DNA of 64,000 bases from Ustilaginoidea virens (GCF_000687475.1 NC_057320.1:2852001-2916000); one strand, 5' to 3'. Positions 21,887 to 35,134 are shown, counted from the stretch's first letter. Program-made: numbers and translations. Notes: generated by a model not told the origin, from the sequence alone.

Positions 21887-24800
21887 CTAGGACGGTGGCG
21901 CCACCACTTTCATGTCCGCGAACTTGACCCCTTCCATGACGGGAGTGGCAACGTGTTCAACTCTTCCCTTCTCATACCTGGCCAACCATACCGCATCTGC
22001 GTTGACGGTTTCCAATGCTTGCCGGACTTCTTGATTGCTCTCCAAGACATCCACCAAAAGCTCCACCATGTCATCAAACATGTCACCATCCGTTCGAACA
22101 TGCAATGCTATAGCTGTGAGAAGCTGCACCACGGCTTCCCACATCTTCGCCTGCGACGCATGCTGCCCTAGGCTCCCCGCCGAGGCTCCTGCGGATTTCA
22201 TCACCACGCCTCTTATCTCGGTACCGTTTCCAGACCGTAGCGGGATCATGATGCCGTCACCCTTGTCGATATTGGAGCCCCTCTCACGGTGTGATGATGG
22301 TGTGGGCCGTTTCGCGTTGGCTCCTCCCTGCTGCTTCTTGACTTTGAAACACCATTCTTTCAACCAGTCACCCCACTCTGTTTTGAAGCGAGTGCTTAAA
22401 AAATCTCCTGCCGCTGCACAGAGCCCACTTAGCGCATGGCATGCTTCGATTCCGACGAACGCTTCGGGGTCCCGTAGTCTCTCCACAACAACAGGCCAGA
22501 CGGCGTTGACGAGGGGTAGAAATCTGTCTTCATCCCCGCCTAATATCGACGAAGCGGTGGTGAGGAGTTCCAGTAGAGACCTTCGTAGCTGGGGCGTTGG
22601 AGAGGTGAGATAGTGTTGAGTCAAACATGAGATTCGATGGAGAAGCTCGTAGGTGGGCGAGTTTGGCGGGGGTTCGGGTTCCTGGGGCGGCTGGCTCGCC
22701 TCTGCTTCTCCATGCGTATCGTCTGAAAACGCAGACTTCCAGGGCTCTTTAGGGTGGCCTTTGATTTCTTCAAATGTCGTCTGCTCGGCCTGATCGCGTA
22801 ATCGCCTTGCCTCTCTACGGTCTAGATGCTCCATGAGATCGCTCATTCCTCGAATTGCTCTTGGCTCCTTCTTGTGGGTTATCATGTTCCTTTCTCCTTC
22901 TGTCAAAAGGCCATCGGCGTGAGACGCTTGGTCTACAATTTCTTTGAGAACTGAGAAAAGGTTTTCGGCGAAAGAGGTATATCCGTGGTAACTATCCAGC
23001 ACGCCGAATATGGATTCGACGACGTCGTTTAGATACGGTATCAGGCGCGCGCCAGTGAGTCGTATCATCATCAGAAGCACCTGCATAGATGCCGGTGAGA
23101 TATCAAGTGAATCCAGTCTTAGAGACACCGAGTTTACCATGTAGTCGACATTATCAATGATCAACTCGGCCACATTTGCGTAGTTGCATGATAGCGCCAC
23201 CGTGTTGAGAGAGGCAATCGCATGTTGCTGCAGAATTTGGTTCTTGGACCCTAGGAATGTGGCGATCGCAAACAACACATCCACGAGGTGCGGTCTGAAG
23301 AGTTCGCCCTGCCTTGTCGCTTGGTACGCCACAACCTCTAGCGCGATTGCTTCTAGTCGCCAATCTGAGGAGGGCGAATCCTCATGCGTTTCAAGTATCT
23401 GGACTGAATACGAGTAAAGATCTTCGGATACTAGCTCGACGTCGTCTGATGGACTTGAAAAAGCTGGAAAATCGAGGTATCTCTCGGATTCAGCGTTTGA
23501 AACATTGGCAGCTCTGACAATCTCGAAGCATAGCCAGAGAGAAGCAACCTGATCTGCTGACTTTGACTCGCGGGCATGGTCCATCATACAAACGGCAAGA
23601 TTGCGCCCGCTGGATGACGACCCAATGCGGCGGATCAAACTTGTAATCTCTTGCCGTAACTTTCTTTGGCTTTCGCTTGCCACAAGTATCGGCTCGAAAG
23701 CCTGTTCCGGGGAGGACTCTTTGCTGTTACCAGACTCGTCCAGCAGTTGCAAGTGAGGTTTTGGTCGCGGTTGCCTCGAATCCTGCATCAGCGATACGAG
23801 ACTGTCCCTCAATGTGTCTGCCATTGAATCCTCTAGCGTTGATGACTCAACAGCTAATTGTTGCAGCAGCTGGAATCCCTTGGATAGGTTGACAACTGCA
23901 GCTGTCTTCGCGTCTTCATCCCCTGTTTGCATGAGACGTGGCAAACTTGACATCCAACTGTATATCGTCGATTTGACAGTGTCGGCAAGCTCAGGGTATA
24001 TAGTTGCCAAGTAACTTAGGTCAACCTGTGTGGCTGTCGATGCTGGGAACTCATTGTCCTCAACGCCCAGCATGATTGCAGTTTCGACCAAGAGTGTGGA
24101 GCAATTGGAAAGAGAGGCGTGGCACTCATCCAGAAGAGATATGCAAAGGCTCCCAAGCGCGTCGCGGACGGTCTCCGAATCATGCATCCTCAACTTGATC
24201 ATGGACGCCAGTGCACGTTTGACTTGAGCTGAAGTCTCTTTCACCCAATCAGGAGTCAACGGCACCTCTTTCGTGTTGTGTCCGACTTCTGGGACCTTGT
24301 TGCCCTCCTTTGGAAGTACGGATCTTGTACGCATATCTCCAAGTACTTGCGTCAGCGCAGTCTGTACGACAGCCAAGCATTTTGCCAACACGAGCGTCTT
24401 GTGGCGATTCGGAGTGGACAGTAGCTTTGCCATTGCGGAGACGACTCCGGGGAGAAAGTTGGCGAGGGTAGCTTGATCTCGAAGTCTGGTAAACACGGCC
24501 TGAAGGACGCCGAGTGCTTCTGTCTGCACCTGTGGGTTGATACCATCTATGGCGCTATCGATCATGACGGTAATTCCATGGCCCAAAGCGGGTATAAAGT
24601 CTTGTTGAGTAAGTCCAGATATTGCATTTGCCGACTGGCCGGCGGTCGACAGCAGGGCTCCAAAGGCTCGAAGCACCTCCAACTGTAGTTCTTCTGGCAC
24701 ATCCCGGCGCTCCTTCTGTGCTCCAGGCACCCCGTCCAGTATGAAAACCAGCAAGCTGAAGATCTGCTGGACCAAGTTGGCGGAAATTTTCGATTTCCAG

Positions 24801-25176
24801 CCATGATGGATGAGTAGCTCAAGGCATTTGATGCAGTTTTCCGTAAGCAGAGCGGGATACCTGTCCATCTGGCGGAATATATGATACAAGGGAAAGAAGA
24901 CATATTCAGCAATTTTCTCGTCAAGTATTGATGGGTTGGACTGGATCTGTTGACGAAGAATGTTCAGAACTTGTTGGATCAAAACTTGAAGTTGGTGAGA
25001 TGTGCCTGGGGCTTCAGCCTCACGGATCGCTAGTTGGCTTATTTGAACGCAACATGGCTTCAACTACTGTATGTGAGCCCAAGGCCCTAAATGGTCAATC
25101 CTCGGCAGATCGGAGTGCGGCTTAGTACCTTTTGGAACAAATCGTTGCGCTCAGAGCTGGTGGGTTGTCTGCTCAT
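21887..25176 (-). CDS. TTI1: TEL2-interacting protein 1 (TTI1), HEAT-repeat subunit of the TTT complex
   Basis: Two exons, 25176-25129 and 25063-21887, 1074 residues. The first exon codes 16 residues (MSRQPTSSERNDLFQK) and joins LKPCCVQISQLA, the usual Tti1 opening. The rest is continuous alpha-solenoid: repeated Leu-rich helices such as VLNILRQQIQSN, HGWKSKISANLV and PQVQTEALGVLQAVF, and the family-like C-terminal block FLPLVNAVWPVVVERLRDPE and EACHALSGLC. Length matches Tti1 (about 1000-1100). Known role: with Tel2 and Tti2 it is a Hsp90 co-chaperone complex that stabilises PIKK kinases (TOR, ATM/Tel1, ATR/Mec1). A short acidic insert near residues 770-830 carries a run of prolines and glutamates. 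The 65-nt intron ends in a tandem acceptor CAGTAG; only the downstream one keeps the frame. Confidence 0.93.
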
Positions 25177-26303
25177 GACGGCAGGTCAAGGTCAAAGGAA
25201 TCTCCACGGCTTATATCTCTCATGGCACGTCGAAGATGAACGCAGTTCAATCAGCCATGCAGCCAGAAGCGTAATCTGCTTGCCGCTTGGGCGACCACTG
25301 TTTAGTTAATGGCAGGAAAGAGACGGTGGAACTGCTGGGAACGGATGGGAAGAAATGCCCTAACCAGGCACATGTGGTGTTTACGGAGTATGGTGGGGAA
25401 TCTGGAGATGGGTTGGCTAACCTACGTACCTAGGGAGATAATTTCACAGTGCACGCACTGTATGTATATATATATATATACACAATTGACAAAGATCATT
25501 CGCACTGTATAACTTACACACCAGGCTTCGCTCATCTGAAGTTGGTTATCAAAAAAATGGCAAAGTAATGGCGTTTTAAAATGGCTCGTGATTCTAGCCA
25601 TATTCCAGTTCAAGTTTTGACATGAATCTTACGTACATGTCAAGGCATGTGACCCGGACAGACTAGGTGCCAAGCTCAGAACAATTCCTACCCTTTGACA
25701 CCCCCCGTCCGTCCTGTCACTTGGCTTACGCAACGTTATCTCATTGTCCCGAAGAGTCCCTGCAAATGGTACGCGCGCTATGCTATGTTAGGAGGTACCT
25801 ACCAGACCTACGTTGAGTGGCTGGCTACATGAGGATTTAGTGACTAGTACTGCTGCAAACTGACGCACTACTCTCACGGATACATAACGGTTCATACATC
25901 GCTAGCAACATCGTCGGTATTATTATAACCTGTAGCAATAGCTACGATGGCTACAGTGGCTACAATAGAGTTTATTTGCGCTTATTAGTAAATAGCAAGG
26001 AGTGCTGGCAATATGACTTTAGCTCACCGCCAGGCGTGTTCTAATAATGTTCTAAAGCACTGATAATGAGGATGCCGACAGTACGGAGTACAATACGAAC
26101 CATTTATCCCATCCCCACTTATTTCACAAGTCGTTAATCTGCATCACAAAGCGTCCGCCAGTGCGGCTGGCGGACGTACTCGGGTCAAGGCCATATTGTG
26201 GGCCATTTTCTCCTCCAGATGATCACACACGCGCGCAACTCATGAGATGATGGTCTGATCGACACAGCAAGTTTTTCTTTGCCGCAAGCCCGCCAGTTGC
26301 ATC
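25177..26303. other. Divergent promoter region, TTI1 and the SidJ-like gene; AT-richer than the rest
   Basis: No gene seen. Contains a TATATA run (25464-25480), one exact GTACGGAGTAC (26081-26091) and a TpA-rich patch (25860-26100) that may be a RIP-damaged relic (see findings). Confidence 0.55.
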
Positions 26304-27428
26304 ATGACGGCAGACGACGGTCCGTTTCCTGTCATCGTTCACCCCTACCCATCACCCAAGCACACCGCCTGCGCGTACGAACTCGCAGCTTCTGCACCCA
26401 AAAACGCCGTCATTTTCATCGGCGGCTTGGGTGATGGACCTCACACTGTCCCATACATCAGGGCGGTGGCCAAACACCTAGAAGCCGCAGGTCGACATCT
26501 GAGTTATTCCGTCTTTGAAATCCGCCTGAGAAGCTCATTTAGCGGGTTCGGTACATCCAGCCTGAAGAATGATGTGGAGGATATCGCTGCCCTTGTCAAG
26601 TATTTGCGGGATATTGGCAGAGAAAAGATTGTCTTGTTTGGGCATTCAACCGGATGCCAGGTAAAGAAGCCCTTGCAGACTGTTTTCCCCCATTAGGTTC
26701 CTTTTCCGGGGCAAGCATTTACTGACGCTTTCCCCCCCCCATAGGATTGCATTGAGTATGCTGACTACTTCAAACATGGAAATCCACAGGTGGATGGCTT
26801 CATCATGCAGGGTCCAGTATCCGACAGGGAAAGTATAATCGATTCCTTTCCCGATTGTCAAGAGAGTCTCGCGCTCGCAGACCAGTGGATTGCAGACGAT
26901 AGAGCCCAGGACTGCCTCCCTAGCGACAAGGTACCTCGCGCACTGGGTGCACCATTGTCCGCATACAGGTTCAAATCTCTTGTTTCCAAAGGGTATGTGT
27001 CGGGGCATGGACAAATCCAAACGCCTACAAAAGCTCGAGATCCTCCGCAACCCAGTCTCTCTCCGTCTCCGTCTTCGTCTCTCTCTTTTCTTCTGCTTTT
27101 AGGTACGTTCTCTATTCATCTTCAACTGGTCTAACCATGATTTAGAGGAGAAGACGACTACTTCTCATCCGATTTAGACGACAAAACGATATCCATATTT
27201 TGGAGCCGCTTTGACAGACCCGTTCTGGTTCTACACTCTGAGAAGGACGAATTCGTACCCAAGCATGTCAATCAAGCTTCGGAGAATAAGCGCTACCAGG
27301 ACGCAAATTCATTGGTCAGTCCATTGTCAGGCGTGATTCCAGGGGCCGGTCATACCGTGCTAGAAGAGACCGCACGGGAATGGCTCGGCCAACGAGTGGT
27401 TGACTTCTTGCGCATTCTGGCGAAGTGA
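26304..27428 (+). CDS. DUF1749 alpha/beta-hydrolase, SidJ-like siderophore esterase candidate
   Basis: Three exons, 26304-26660, 26745-26992, 27146-27428, 295 residues; introns of 84 and 153 nt (GTAAAG/ATAG and GTATGT/TTAG, branches TTACTGAC and TCTAACC). The fold is an alpha/beta hydrolase: oxyanion-side FIGGLGDGPHTVPY, nucleophile elbow GHSTGCQD with Ser115, acid in LHSEKDEFVP (Asp236) and base in GAGHT (His271). All three triad residues are present. This is the DUF1749 family, whose characterised member in Aspergillus fumigatus is SidJ, an esterase that hydrolyses intracellular fusarinine-type siderophores to release iron. Substrate here is inference; other family members are uncharacterised. 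No signal peptide, so probably cytosolic. It is followed on the same strand by the ABCC transporter. Confidence 0.87.
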
Positions 27429-28498
27429 TGATTTTGAGCAAGCAGAGGACTTCCTCGTCAAGCTCCCGCATCCAAACAAAGTAAACACTTCCAAGTGAGC
27501 CGGATGAAAGCCAAATCAAGTGTTTCTGCCGCCTTTCCTAGAAAGGATTCAAGGCAGGGCTATAAAAAATGCTGCATGATATAGTCGCGTCTCGGAAAAA
27601 GTAATTGAACTGACTCGGTAGAGATCCCCCACGTAGATGGATCACAGCGACGTCAGAAACCAGTGCTCATGTTGTTGATAAAGACCGTTATTGCTTTGAC
27701 AAGAAGCCAAAAGCCTGGATGCCATTGTCGTCATGTTGCTGAGGTCTGGTGCCTAGGTAGTAGGCAGAATCATTCAATGGGATACATAGCTTGCAGTAAC
27801 ATGCGGAGTAGGTAGTAGGTGGCCCCACAGGCCCCACAGTGGACAAGTGGTGGGCCTAAGGAAGCTTGAGTGGTGCTTCGACTCTTCAGTACTCTATCCA
27901 TGGCAGGTACCTTTGGTACATAAAAATGCAGTAATGACTACGTCTGAACAGCCGAAAAAGTTAATATCGTTGCTGACTACGTCACTGATTTTCTTACTTG
28001 ACTCTTTTTTCTTGTTGTCTCCTTCTTTTTTTCTTGGATAGAAATAGAAGAAAGCGATGATTTCCTTAAGGCAGTCTGAGGTAAAGGCGCTGTAGGCACG
28101 AACATGTGGCGGCTGAGTTTGCCCAGCACAGCTACTAGCGTCGCTGACAAACCCAGAAAGACTCCCACTCTGGACGTTTCCGTATGGTTCGGTTCGTCGG
28201 TGGTTGTCAGTGGTCACCTCTGATCGCTACATACCAGAGTCGACGTTTTCTAATCTGACAGAGCAGAGCATCTTCCTTTGCGCCAAACAAACACACTCCT
28301 CCACTTATTCATGTCCTGGAGGGGAGACCTAATTGCTGTATTGAACTGTGTTGTAGTCTAGCACCGCAAACTTCACTCGTGCTGGCCTCCTTTTTTTTTT
28401 TTTTAACCGACGACCTGGTCCGGTTCCGGGGTGATCTGAGCATGCGGTGACACCTGCTCCTATACCGCGATACGGACGCTTTTGCATCATCTACCAAC
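27429..28498. other. Spacer between the SidJ-like gene and the ABCC transporter
   Basis: No gene seen. Holds the 3' UTR of the esterase and the promoter and leader of the transporter. GGTACC-type motifs occur near 27905. A TATAAAAAA stretch lies near 27561. Confidence 0.55.
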
Positions 28499-31400
28499 AT
28501 GATTTCATACGCCAGCCAGCAGCGAGGTCTCTTGCACACTGGTTCCTTTACAGGCTACAGACCTTTCCAGCAGCTCGGCAGCCACTATTTCTCCATTTCC
28601 GGTTCCAACCAGGCCCTGTGTGGCAATGAAGAAGGCTGGGGTCCCATAAGCAAATACAGATACGATTTTACCCCTTGCTTCGTCGACGTCTGGGTGGCTA
28701 CTGTCTCTGTGTATGCTCTCATTCTGGGTCCTCTCGCTATTTGGTGGTTGTTGAGAAAAAAGCAGTCAACAGAAAGCACCACCAAAAATGCGCATTTCTG
28801 GATCAAGCAGGTAAATGCCCTGGGATGGCGATTCTTTTACACACGTTCCAGATAAACATTTGGCTGTTGGCTGACTGCTTTTCGCGCTTGTCAACAGTCC
28901 CTCCTGGCCTTCCTCATCGCTGATGTTGCTGTTCAACTGGGCATTCAAATTCTCGGCATGCCAGGTCTCTGGTTCGGCGACTTCCGAGTGTTGACCACAG
29001 TATTGACGATTTGTTCCTTGCTCGTCATCTTCTCGATTCAATGGATAGAGCATTCTCGATTACGACACGCCAATGGTGTCGTTCTCTTCTACTGGCTGTT
29101 ACTCATCATCTCGCTTACCGTTAAACTTCGATCTCTGATCTCGCAGCAAGTCTACGATGCCAATCTGCCGTATTTCACTGCCTTCTGTGTTGGGCTTGGC
29201 TTCTCCGTCGTCGAATTCTTGGTGGAGTGGCTGTGGCCGCGCCAGCACGTTCCGAGCGGCTACGAGGCCATATCCGAAGATGAAGAGTGCCCTGTTGAAT
29301 ACGCTACCGTCTTTTCGCGTCTGACTTTTTCGTGGATGACACCTATGATGCGGTACGGCTACAAAGTCTTTCTGACGGAAGCCGATCTGTGGGGGTTGGC
29401 CAAGTCAGATCAGACCAAGACGACGGGCTTGTCATTTGAGAAGGCGTGGGCTCGTGAGCTTAAGAAGCGCCCCAAGTCTCCGTCTCTGTGGCTCGTCATG
29501 TTATATTCCTACGGTGGACCCTATGCTGTGGCCGCTTTCTTCAAGATTGGCAATGATATTTCCCAGTACATCCAACCTCAACTGCTTCGTCTCCTCCTCA
29601 ACTGGGTTAAGTCATATCATGCGGAAGACGGTACGAAAGCTCAACCCGTTATTCAGGGAGCAGCAATTGCGCTAGCCATGTTTGGGTGTGCTGTCTTCCA
29701 AACCGTGATGGTGGTACGTCCCCGTGCAAAAAATCTAATAAAACTCATGCTGTCAACCCTCAATCTTTTCATCAACATGCATTTGACGGGACTGACGTCG
29801 GTTTCGTAGCACCAATACTTTCAAAAAACCTTCGAGACCGGTATGCGAATCAAAGGCGGCCTTGCCTCGACAATTTATCGCAAAGCATTGAGACTGTCAA
29901 ATGAGGGCCGGTCCACAAAGACCACTGGTGATATCGTGAATTACATGGCCGTGGATGCCCAGCGGCTGCAAGATTTGGCCCAGTTCCTACAGCAAGCTTG
30001 GTCCTCGCCTTTCCAAATCATCATCTGCATGGTGTCACTTTACAACCTACTCGGCTGGTCCATGATGGCGGGAATCGTAGTCATGATTGTCATGACGCCG
30101 GCACAGGGATGGGTGGCTAGAGTGATGAAGAATCTGCAAAAGGATCAAATGAAGAACAAAGATGCCAGGAGCAGGCTCATCAACGAAATCATCACCAACA
30201 TGAAGAGCATCAAGCTGTACGCGTGGGGCGCCGCGTTCATGAACAAGCTCAACTACGTCAGAAATGAGAAGGAGCTGAAAAACTTGCGACGAATCGGCGC
30301 CACCCAGGCCTTTGCAAACTTCACATGGAACACCGCGCCATTCTTCGTTTCTTGCTCTACCTTTACCGTGTTTGTGCTCACGCAGGACAAGCCCCTTACC
30401 ACCGACATCATATTCCCGGCATTGGCGCTTTTCAATCTCCTGACCTTTCCTCTGGCCGTCTTACCCATGGTTATCACTTCCATTGTCGAAGCGTCCGTAG
30501 CAGTCGGGCGCTTGACAGACTTTTTGACTGCAGAGGAAGTGCAGCCCGAGGCCATCACTATCGGGCCTGCCCCCCAGGAAATGGGCGAGGAAACCGTCAT
30601 CATCCGAGACGGAACTTTCTCGTGGAACCGTCATGAGACCAAGGAAGTTCTTAAGGACATTGACTTCACTGCGTACAAGGGCGAACTATCATGCATCGTT
30701 GGCCGTGTCGGCTCCGGAAAATCCTCGTTCCTGCAGAGCTTACTGGGCGATTTGTGGAAAGTAAAGGGCTCGGCTGAGGTGCGAGGCACTGTTGCCTATG
30801 CTTCCCAGCAAACATGGATCTTGAACGCCACTGTCAAGGAAAACATCATCTTTGGATATCGCTATGAGTCGGATTTCTACGAAAAGACGGTCAAGGCCTG
30901 TGCTCTGTTGGACGATTTTGCTCAACTTCCTGACGGTGACGAGACGGTGGTCGGAGAGAGGGGCATCTCCCTCAGTGGCGGCCAAAAGGCGCGTGTTTCT
31001 CTTGCCCGTGCGGTGTATGCGCGAGCCGACATTTACCTTTTGGACGACGTCCTGTCTGCGGTGGATTCCCACGTCGGCCGCCACATAATTGACAATGTGT
31101 TGGGCCCGCGTGGTTTGCTCTCGACAAAGACCAGGATACTTGCGACAAATTCCATTCCAGTTCTGCGCCAAGCCAGCTTCATCACCATGCTCAAGGACGG
31201 GAGCCTGGTTGAGAAGGGCACCTACGGCCAACTGATTGCCAAGAAAGGTTTAGTTGCCGATCTGCTGAGGACTGCCGGGCAAGAATCCAACGATGCGTCG
31301 GGCAGTTGTAGCCCGCCTTCCAGTGACGCGTCCACCATCAACGAGGGCGAGACCAGCAACAGCCAGGGCAGCCAGGACAGCCAGGACAGCCAGGACAGCC

Positions 31401-33541
31401 AGGACAAGGAGGAGATTGACGAGGCGTTGGAAGAAGTGCCAGAAATGGAACCCATCAAGGGCGCGCAAGAAACGGGTAAAAAGCCGCGGTCCAGCAGCAT
31501 GGCCACTCTACGCCGGGCCAGTACAGCCAGCTTCAAGGGGCCCCGAGGCAGATTGACGGACGAAGAAGTCGCCGGCCATTCCAGGACGAAGCAAGCCAAG
31601 GAGTTTGTTGAGCAGGGTAAGGTCAAGTGGTCAGTGTATGCTGAGTACGCCAAGGAGAACAACTTGGCAGCCGTTGCCATGTACATGTTTGCACTTTTGG
31701 CGGCCCAATTCGCCGGCATCGGTGGTTCCTTTTGGCTCAAGTCGTGGTCTGAACACAACGAAGATGCAGGAACCAACGACCATGTCGGCAAATACATTGG
31801 CATATACTTTGCGTTTGGCATCGGGTCTTCCCTGCTCACGGTGGCCCAAACCCTGATTCTGTGGATTTTCTGCTCAATCGAGGCATCAAGAAAGCTGCAC
31901 GAGCGCATGGCCAACGCCATCTTTCGATCTCCCATGTCCTTCTTCGACACGACGCCCACTGGACGTATTCTGAACAGATTTTCCAGCGACATCTACCGCG
32001 TGGACGAGATCTTGGCCCGCGTCTTCAGCATGCTGTTTGTCAACGTGGCGCGGTCCTGCTTCACCCTCGGAGTCATTTCCTTTTCCACGCCAGCCTTCAT
32101 TGGCCTGATTGTCCCTCTGGCGTTGACGTACTACTCCATCCAGCGATACTACCTGCGCACGTCTCGGGAGTTGAAACGACTAGACAGCGTCAGCCGTAGC
32201 CCAATCTATGCGCATTTCCAAGAATCGCTCGGCGGGGTCAGCACGATTCGCGCTTTCCGCCAGCAGGAGAGGTTCGAGCTGGAGAATGAGTGGCGTGTGG
32301 ATGCAAACATGCGAGCCTACTACCCTTCCATCAGCGCCAATCGCTGGCTGGCCGTGCGCCTCGAGTTTATCGGCGGCGTGGTCATCCTGGCTGCTGCCGG
32401 CCTCGCCATCATCTCCGTGTCCAGCGGCAGCAGGCTGAGGGAGGGGACGGTTGGTCTGGCCATGTCGTACGCTCTCCAGATAACCACTTCTCTCAACTGG
32501 ATCGTTCGCCAGACTGTGGAGGTGGAAACCAACATTGTCTCGGTCGAGCGCGTTCTCGAGTACGCCAGGTTGCCCAGCGAGGCTCCGGAGATTGTGGCGG
32601 AGCGGCGACCGCCGGTTGCCTGGCCTGCGCGGGGCGAGGTTGACTTTAAGAACTACAGCACCCGGTATCGCGAGGGCCTGGACCTGGTGCTCAAGGACAT
32701 CAACCTCGACATCAAGACGCACGAGAAGATTGGCGTGGTCGGCCGAACCGGGGCCGGCAAGTCGTCGCTGACGCTTGCGCTTTTCCGGCTGATTGAGGCG
32801 GTAACGGGCAGCATCGACATTGACAGCATCAACACGTCGAGCATTGGGCTGCTCGATCTTCGCCGCAGGCTGGCCATCATCCCGCAAGATGCGGCCTTGT
32901 TTGAAGGCACGGTTCGCGACAACCTTGATCCGGGCCATGTCCACGACGATACGGAACTCTGGAGCGTGCTCGGTTCGTAGACTTGTTTACCTTTTTTCCT
33001 TTTTTGTTTTCCCCGGCTCAACTTTTGTTCAAACGCTAACGTTTTATTTTTTGCAGACCACGCCCGGCTGAAGGAGCACGTGGCAAGCATGGAAGGGGGG
33101 CTCGAGGCCAAAATCAACGAAGGAGGTATGTAGACGACGCATGACGCGGCTTTGACTCTCTCACATGCCCTCCCCACGGGTCATTCATTTGGACTAAAGC
33201 CCAATGCCCAAACAGGATCCAACTTGTCCCAAGGTCAGCGCCAACTGGTGTCCCTCGCTCGAGCGCTGCTTACCCCGTCCAACATTCTCGTTCTGGACGA
33301 GGCGACAGCAGCCGTCGACATTGAGACGGACGCTATGTTGCAGGCAACTCTTCGCTCGCCCCTGTTCGCCAACCGCACCATCATCACCGTAGCTCACCGC
33401 CTGAACACGATTCTCGACAGCGACCGCGTCGTTGTCCTGGACAAGGGTCAAGTGGTTGAGTTTGACACGCCGGGGGAGCTGTTCAAGAAGCAAGGTGTCT
33501 TTTACGGGCTGATGAAACAGGCCGGGCTGGAAATTGAATAA
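28499..33541 (+). CDS. Vacuolar ABCC-type (MRP/YCF1-like) glutathione-conjugate transporter
   Basis: Five exons: 28499-28810, 28898-29713, 29810-32972, 33057-33125, 33216-33541; 1561 residues, the usual length of full ABCC proteins with an N-terminal TMD0. Domain order: TMD0 (1-about 220, starting with [20 protein letters not shown]), L0, TMD1, NBD1, R-linker, TMD2, NBD2. NBD1 has Walker [10 protein letters not shown] (674-682), signature LSGGQ (764-768) and Walker [14 protein letters not shown] (about 784). NBD2 has Walker [10 protein letters not shown] (1354-1362), signature LSQGQ (1457-1461) and Walker [11 protein letters not shown]. As in other ABCC proteins NBD1 has Asp where the catalytic Glu would be, and NBD2 keeps the Glu. 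The linker has a SQDSQDSQD repeat and RRASTASF, a kinase-like site as in Ycf1. Known role: ATP-driven vacuolar import of glutathione-metal and xenobiotic conjugates. Confidence 0.94.
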
Positions 33542-34035
33542 CAGCGTTGGAGTTTTTTTTTCTTCTTTTTTTTTTTCTCTTTTCCTCTTTTTTTTATTTT
33601 TGCTTCCCTTTTCCTGGAAAAGAAAAAGAAGACGACGAGATTATGACGATGACGGTATGTGAAAGGGTTAGTCCTTGCCGTTTTTTTTCTTTTTGCTTTC
33701 TTTCTTTCTTCCCTTTTTTTTTTTTTTTTTCTTCCGTTTTTTAGTGTTTCAATTCAGTTTCATCTTGGGGAGCGTTGTCGTCGTCTCTTGTGTTGCAACT
33801 TGGCCTGTATTGTATTGTATGTACGTAACATTGTGCGCATCAACTTGTATTACCTACCTACCTCCCTACCTACCTACCTACCTCTCGTGAACCTGTTTAC
33901 AACTCGGGAGACAGACTGCCAAAAAAAAAAGATGCCACCAAGCAGAAGCGAGAGAAAATGAAACCAAATCAGATAGGGGAAAATAGCTAGGATAAGTAGG
34001 TAGGTAGGTAAAATCCCCCCCCACCTGTTGCCGAA

Positions 34036-34095
34036 CATCGCATCGCATCGCATCGCATCGCCTCGCCTCGCCTCGCCTCGCCTCGCATCGCATCG
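34036..34095. repeat. Mosaic pentanucleotide array (CATCG)5(CCTCG)5(CATCG)2
   Basis: Twelve perfect 5-bp units in three homogeneous blocks. The middle block differs by one base (A to C) in every unit. Confidence 0.95.
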
Positions 34096-34889
34096 ACGAC
34101 TACGTGCACGGTCAACGGGCCCCAAACACGGCGGCGATACATCCGCCCCATGAGTGCTTTCGTCTCGCGCATGTCTTGCCTCGCATGGCGGGTCTGTCTG
34201 CGCTTTGCTCAACCCTCCAAAGCGCGTCAAAACGGACAGACGTACCGTACCGACCGGCCGGCCTGATGGTCAGCGACGGCGGGAGGATTGCAGAGGCCAC
34301 TGACTCTCGACGCTTGTCGCCATGTCGCCATGTCGCCATGTCACCGTGTCAGGCGCCACTCTTTGCCCCCCTTTTTATTTTTTTTTTATTTTTTTATTTT
34401 TTTTTATATCTTTTCTATTCTGTCCTATCCTTGTCCGATCTTATCCCATCCTATCCGGTTCTTTTCGTCCCGTCACGGAGGCATGTCCTGTACGGTGTTT
34501 TCTTGTCCCCGGTACGGAAGTGCATGCTATGTGAGACTTTGCAGCCTTCCCTTGGGAGTATAGCCTCGATCGGCTGGCTCACCGAGTCCACGGGCAAGAT
34601 GCACCTGCAGCCACCCCTTCGGATTCTCTGGTCCGCAAGCTCCCTGCATCATGTGCGACGGGATGAGTCACAACCTGGCTGCCCCCGACCTGCCCGATTG
34701 TGCCTTTGGTGTCGAGCACCGAGCACGGAGGACCGAGTGAGTATATGCTTGCTCTGGAAGACGGGTTGCACATGTCCTTCCATTGATACGGTCTTACGTC
34801 GATTGATCATGAGAAACACGGTAGTCACGAAAGGGAGGGGTAGGCCAATTCCAGACTCGGGGATCCTGAATGTCTGCAGTGTTCTTATT

Positions 34890-34926
<37 letters not shown>

Positions 34927-35104
34927 GAAATAAAAAGACGAGAAGAGAAGAGAAGAGAAGAGAGAAAAAAACAAGGGGTGGGAGGACTGAGTGGCAATGC
35001 AGAATCCTGGCACACCTGGCTGTGCCGTATGTATGGCCCAGACCACTTGGTGTCTCGGAAGGGGCGCAAAGGGTTACGGACATGTCCTGGGGACTGCTGG
35101 TGCG

Positions 35105-35134
35105 GGTGCTGGTGCTGGTGCTGGTGCTGGTGCT
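35105..35134. repeat. GGTGCT hexanucleotide repeat, 5 copies
   Basis: Perfect units in the gene-sparse block. No gene is apparent. Confidence 0.93.

Noticed and set aside
25061..25063. TTG at 25063 as an alternative start of TTI1
   Set aside because: The upstream ATG exon (25176-25129) joins in frame with proper splice signals and gives the family N-terminus.
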